Assembly: GCF_019459225.1 (NCBI RefSeq)
Contig: NZ_JAIAZY010000044.1
Location: 1 to 36,339 of the forward strand
Source: Bacillus sp. IITD106
Lineage (GTDB): Bacteria; Bacillota; Bacilli; Bacillales; Bacillaceae_C
Length of the DNA: 36,339 nt
Direction of reading: 5' to 3'
This document shows positions 35,829-36,339 of the stretch, piece by piece; position 1 is the stretch's first letter; every line of letters starts with the position of its first letter. Below the pieces are notes generated by a model that saw nothing but the letters and a program-made list of their open reading frames with translations, was not told where the DNA came from and made no database searches. A program made the translations under genes and the position numbers.

Positions 35829-35931
35829 TGTTCATTACATATTCGACAAATTTCTAGAAGTTGCAAAAAAAGAAGGGATTTTTGGAGATTTGTTGAAATC
35901 TATTAATAAATATTATTGTAGAGGTGATTTA

Positions 35932-36339
35932 GTGATTAAAAAGTTTAGAGAAATACCGATTAAAATTCTTGTATTGGAAGCATTGTTAAGACGTCTTCCT
36001 TTTAGCCATCCTAAAAGGAATCTTCTACAGGAAGAATTAAACATAAGTTATGCAGGGTATCGTGGCGAACAGTCGATGGATTACTTTTTAGGCCAATTAC
36101 CGCAAAATAACTACCTCATTTTTCAGGATCTTCGAATACCACTCTCAGAAAATGCTTATTTCCAAATTGACATTCTTCTCCTGACTCAATCGTTTTTCAT
36201 TATTTTTGAAGCAAAAAATATATCGGGCCATTTATATTTTGATTTTAATCAACTTATTCGAACCCTCGACGACAAGGAAGAAACATTTCATGATCCAATT
36301 GTACAAGTTCAAAATCAGCAATATCACTTAGCAAATTTG
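35932..36339 (+). CDS. NERD-domain (nuclease-related) protein, 5' part
   Basis: The reading frame runs off the window, so 136 residues are visible. GTG 35932 follows GAGGTGAT. The NERD domain starts near residue 42 (GYRGEQSMDYFL) and continues through YLIFQDLRIPL, YFQIDILLL and FFIIFEAKNISGHLYF. Asp80, Glu93 and Lys95 form the D...ExK pattern of this restriction-endonuclease-like fold. Such proteins are common in Bacillus and presumed to act on DNA, but activity is rarely shown. No membrane segment is visible in this part. Confidence 0.85.
   Translation, partial: MIKKFREIPIKILVLEALLRRLPFSHPKRNLLQEELNISYAGYRGEQSMDYFLGQLPQNNYLIFQDLRIPLSENAYFQIDILLLTQSFFIIFEAKNISGHLYFDFNQLIRTLDDKEETFHDPIVQVQNQQYHLANL

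Noticed and set aside
35636-35866. Minus-strand 76-residue Leu-rich ORF as a real gene
   Set aside because: It is produced by the 21-bp repeat in a stop-free frame, with no clear ribosome site. I report the codon pattern as a finding but do not annotate a gene.

Overview
The window is chromosomal DNA from a low-GC, Gram-positive, spore-forming member of the Bacillaceae. The gene order (tpx-ytxK-ackA; moaB-argG-argH; ytoI/ytpI/nrnA/ytrHI/dnaE/ytsJ/accDA/pfkA/pyk/fxsA/ytvI/citZ/icd/mdh) matches the region I know from Bacillus subtilis, read in one direction. Shine-Dalgarno sequences are strong (AGGAGG type), TTG and GTG starts are common, and sporulation-associated genes (ytrH, ytrI, ytvI) are present. 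I cannot name the species. There are no rRNA or tRNA genes, insertion sequences, phage genes or CRISPR arrays.

Layout. 1-4632: tpx, a decayed minus-strand frame, then the operon ytxK-ackA-EcsC family-moaB ending in a terminator. 4638-5811: an ECF sigma factor with a membrane partner, on its own ECF-type promoter, placed between moaB and argG. 5850-8541: argG-argH behind an arginine-repressor-like promoter. 8550-8670: a 21-bp-period repeat array. 8767-13026: UspA-like protein, a small acidic protein, ald, an M24 peptidase, ytkL and a small membrane protein. 13095-16793: ytoI, ytpI, nrnA, ytrI, ytrH. 16982-20326: dnaE. 20352-24286: NADP-malic enzyme, a GntR/FadR regulator, accD and accA, with a FadR-subfamily operator in the leader. 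24658-27426: pfkA-pyk. 27528-29065: fxsA and ytvI, convergent. 29216-32882: citZ-icd-mdh. 33031-33495: a MaoC-like hotdog protein. 33622-35567: hflK-hflC behind a sigma-W-like promoter. 35645-35828: a second 21-bp-period array. 35932-end: the start of a NERD-domain gene.

Most genes serve central metabolism: glycolysis exit (pfkA, pyk), overflow to acetate (ackA), pyruvate/malate and NADPH supply (malic enzyme, ald, mdh), malonyl-CoA supply (accDA), the oxidative TCA arm (citZ, icd, mdh) and arginine synthesis (argGH). Two envelope-stress elements appear: the ECF sigma/membrane-partner module and the sigma-W-like promoter in front of hflKC.

The least ordinary features are: (1) two dispersed arrays with an exact 21-bp period and core GGCCAGTAAAC, open in matching frames on both strands; (2) the ECF module with a partner lacking the zinc anti-sigma motif; (3) a one-cysteine Tpx; (4) a perfect FadR-type operator before an operon that encodes a FadR-type regulator; and (5) a terminator hairpin whose 3' arm is the Shine-Dalgarno of the next gene.
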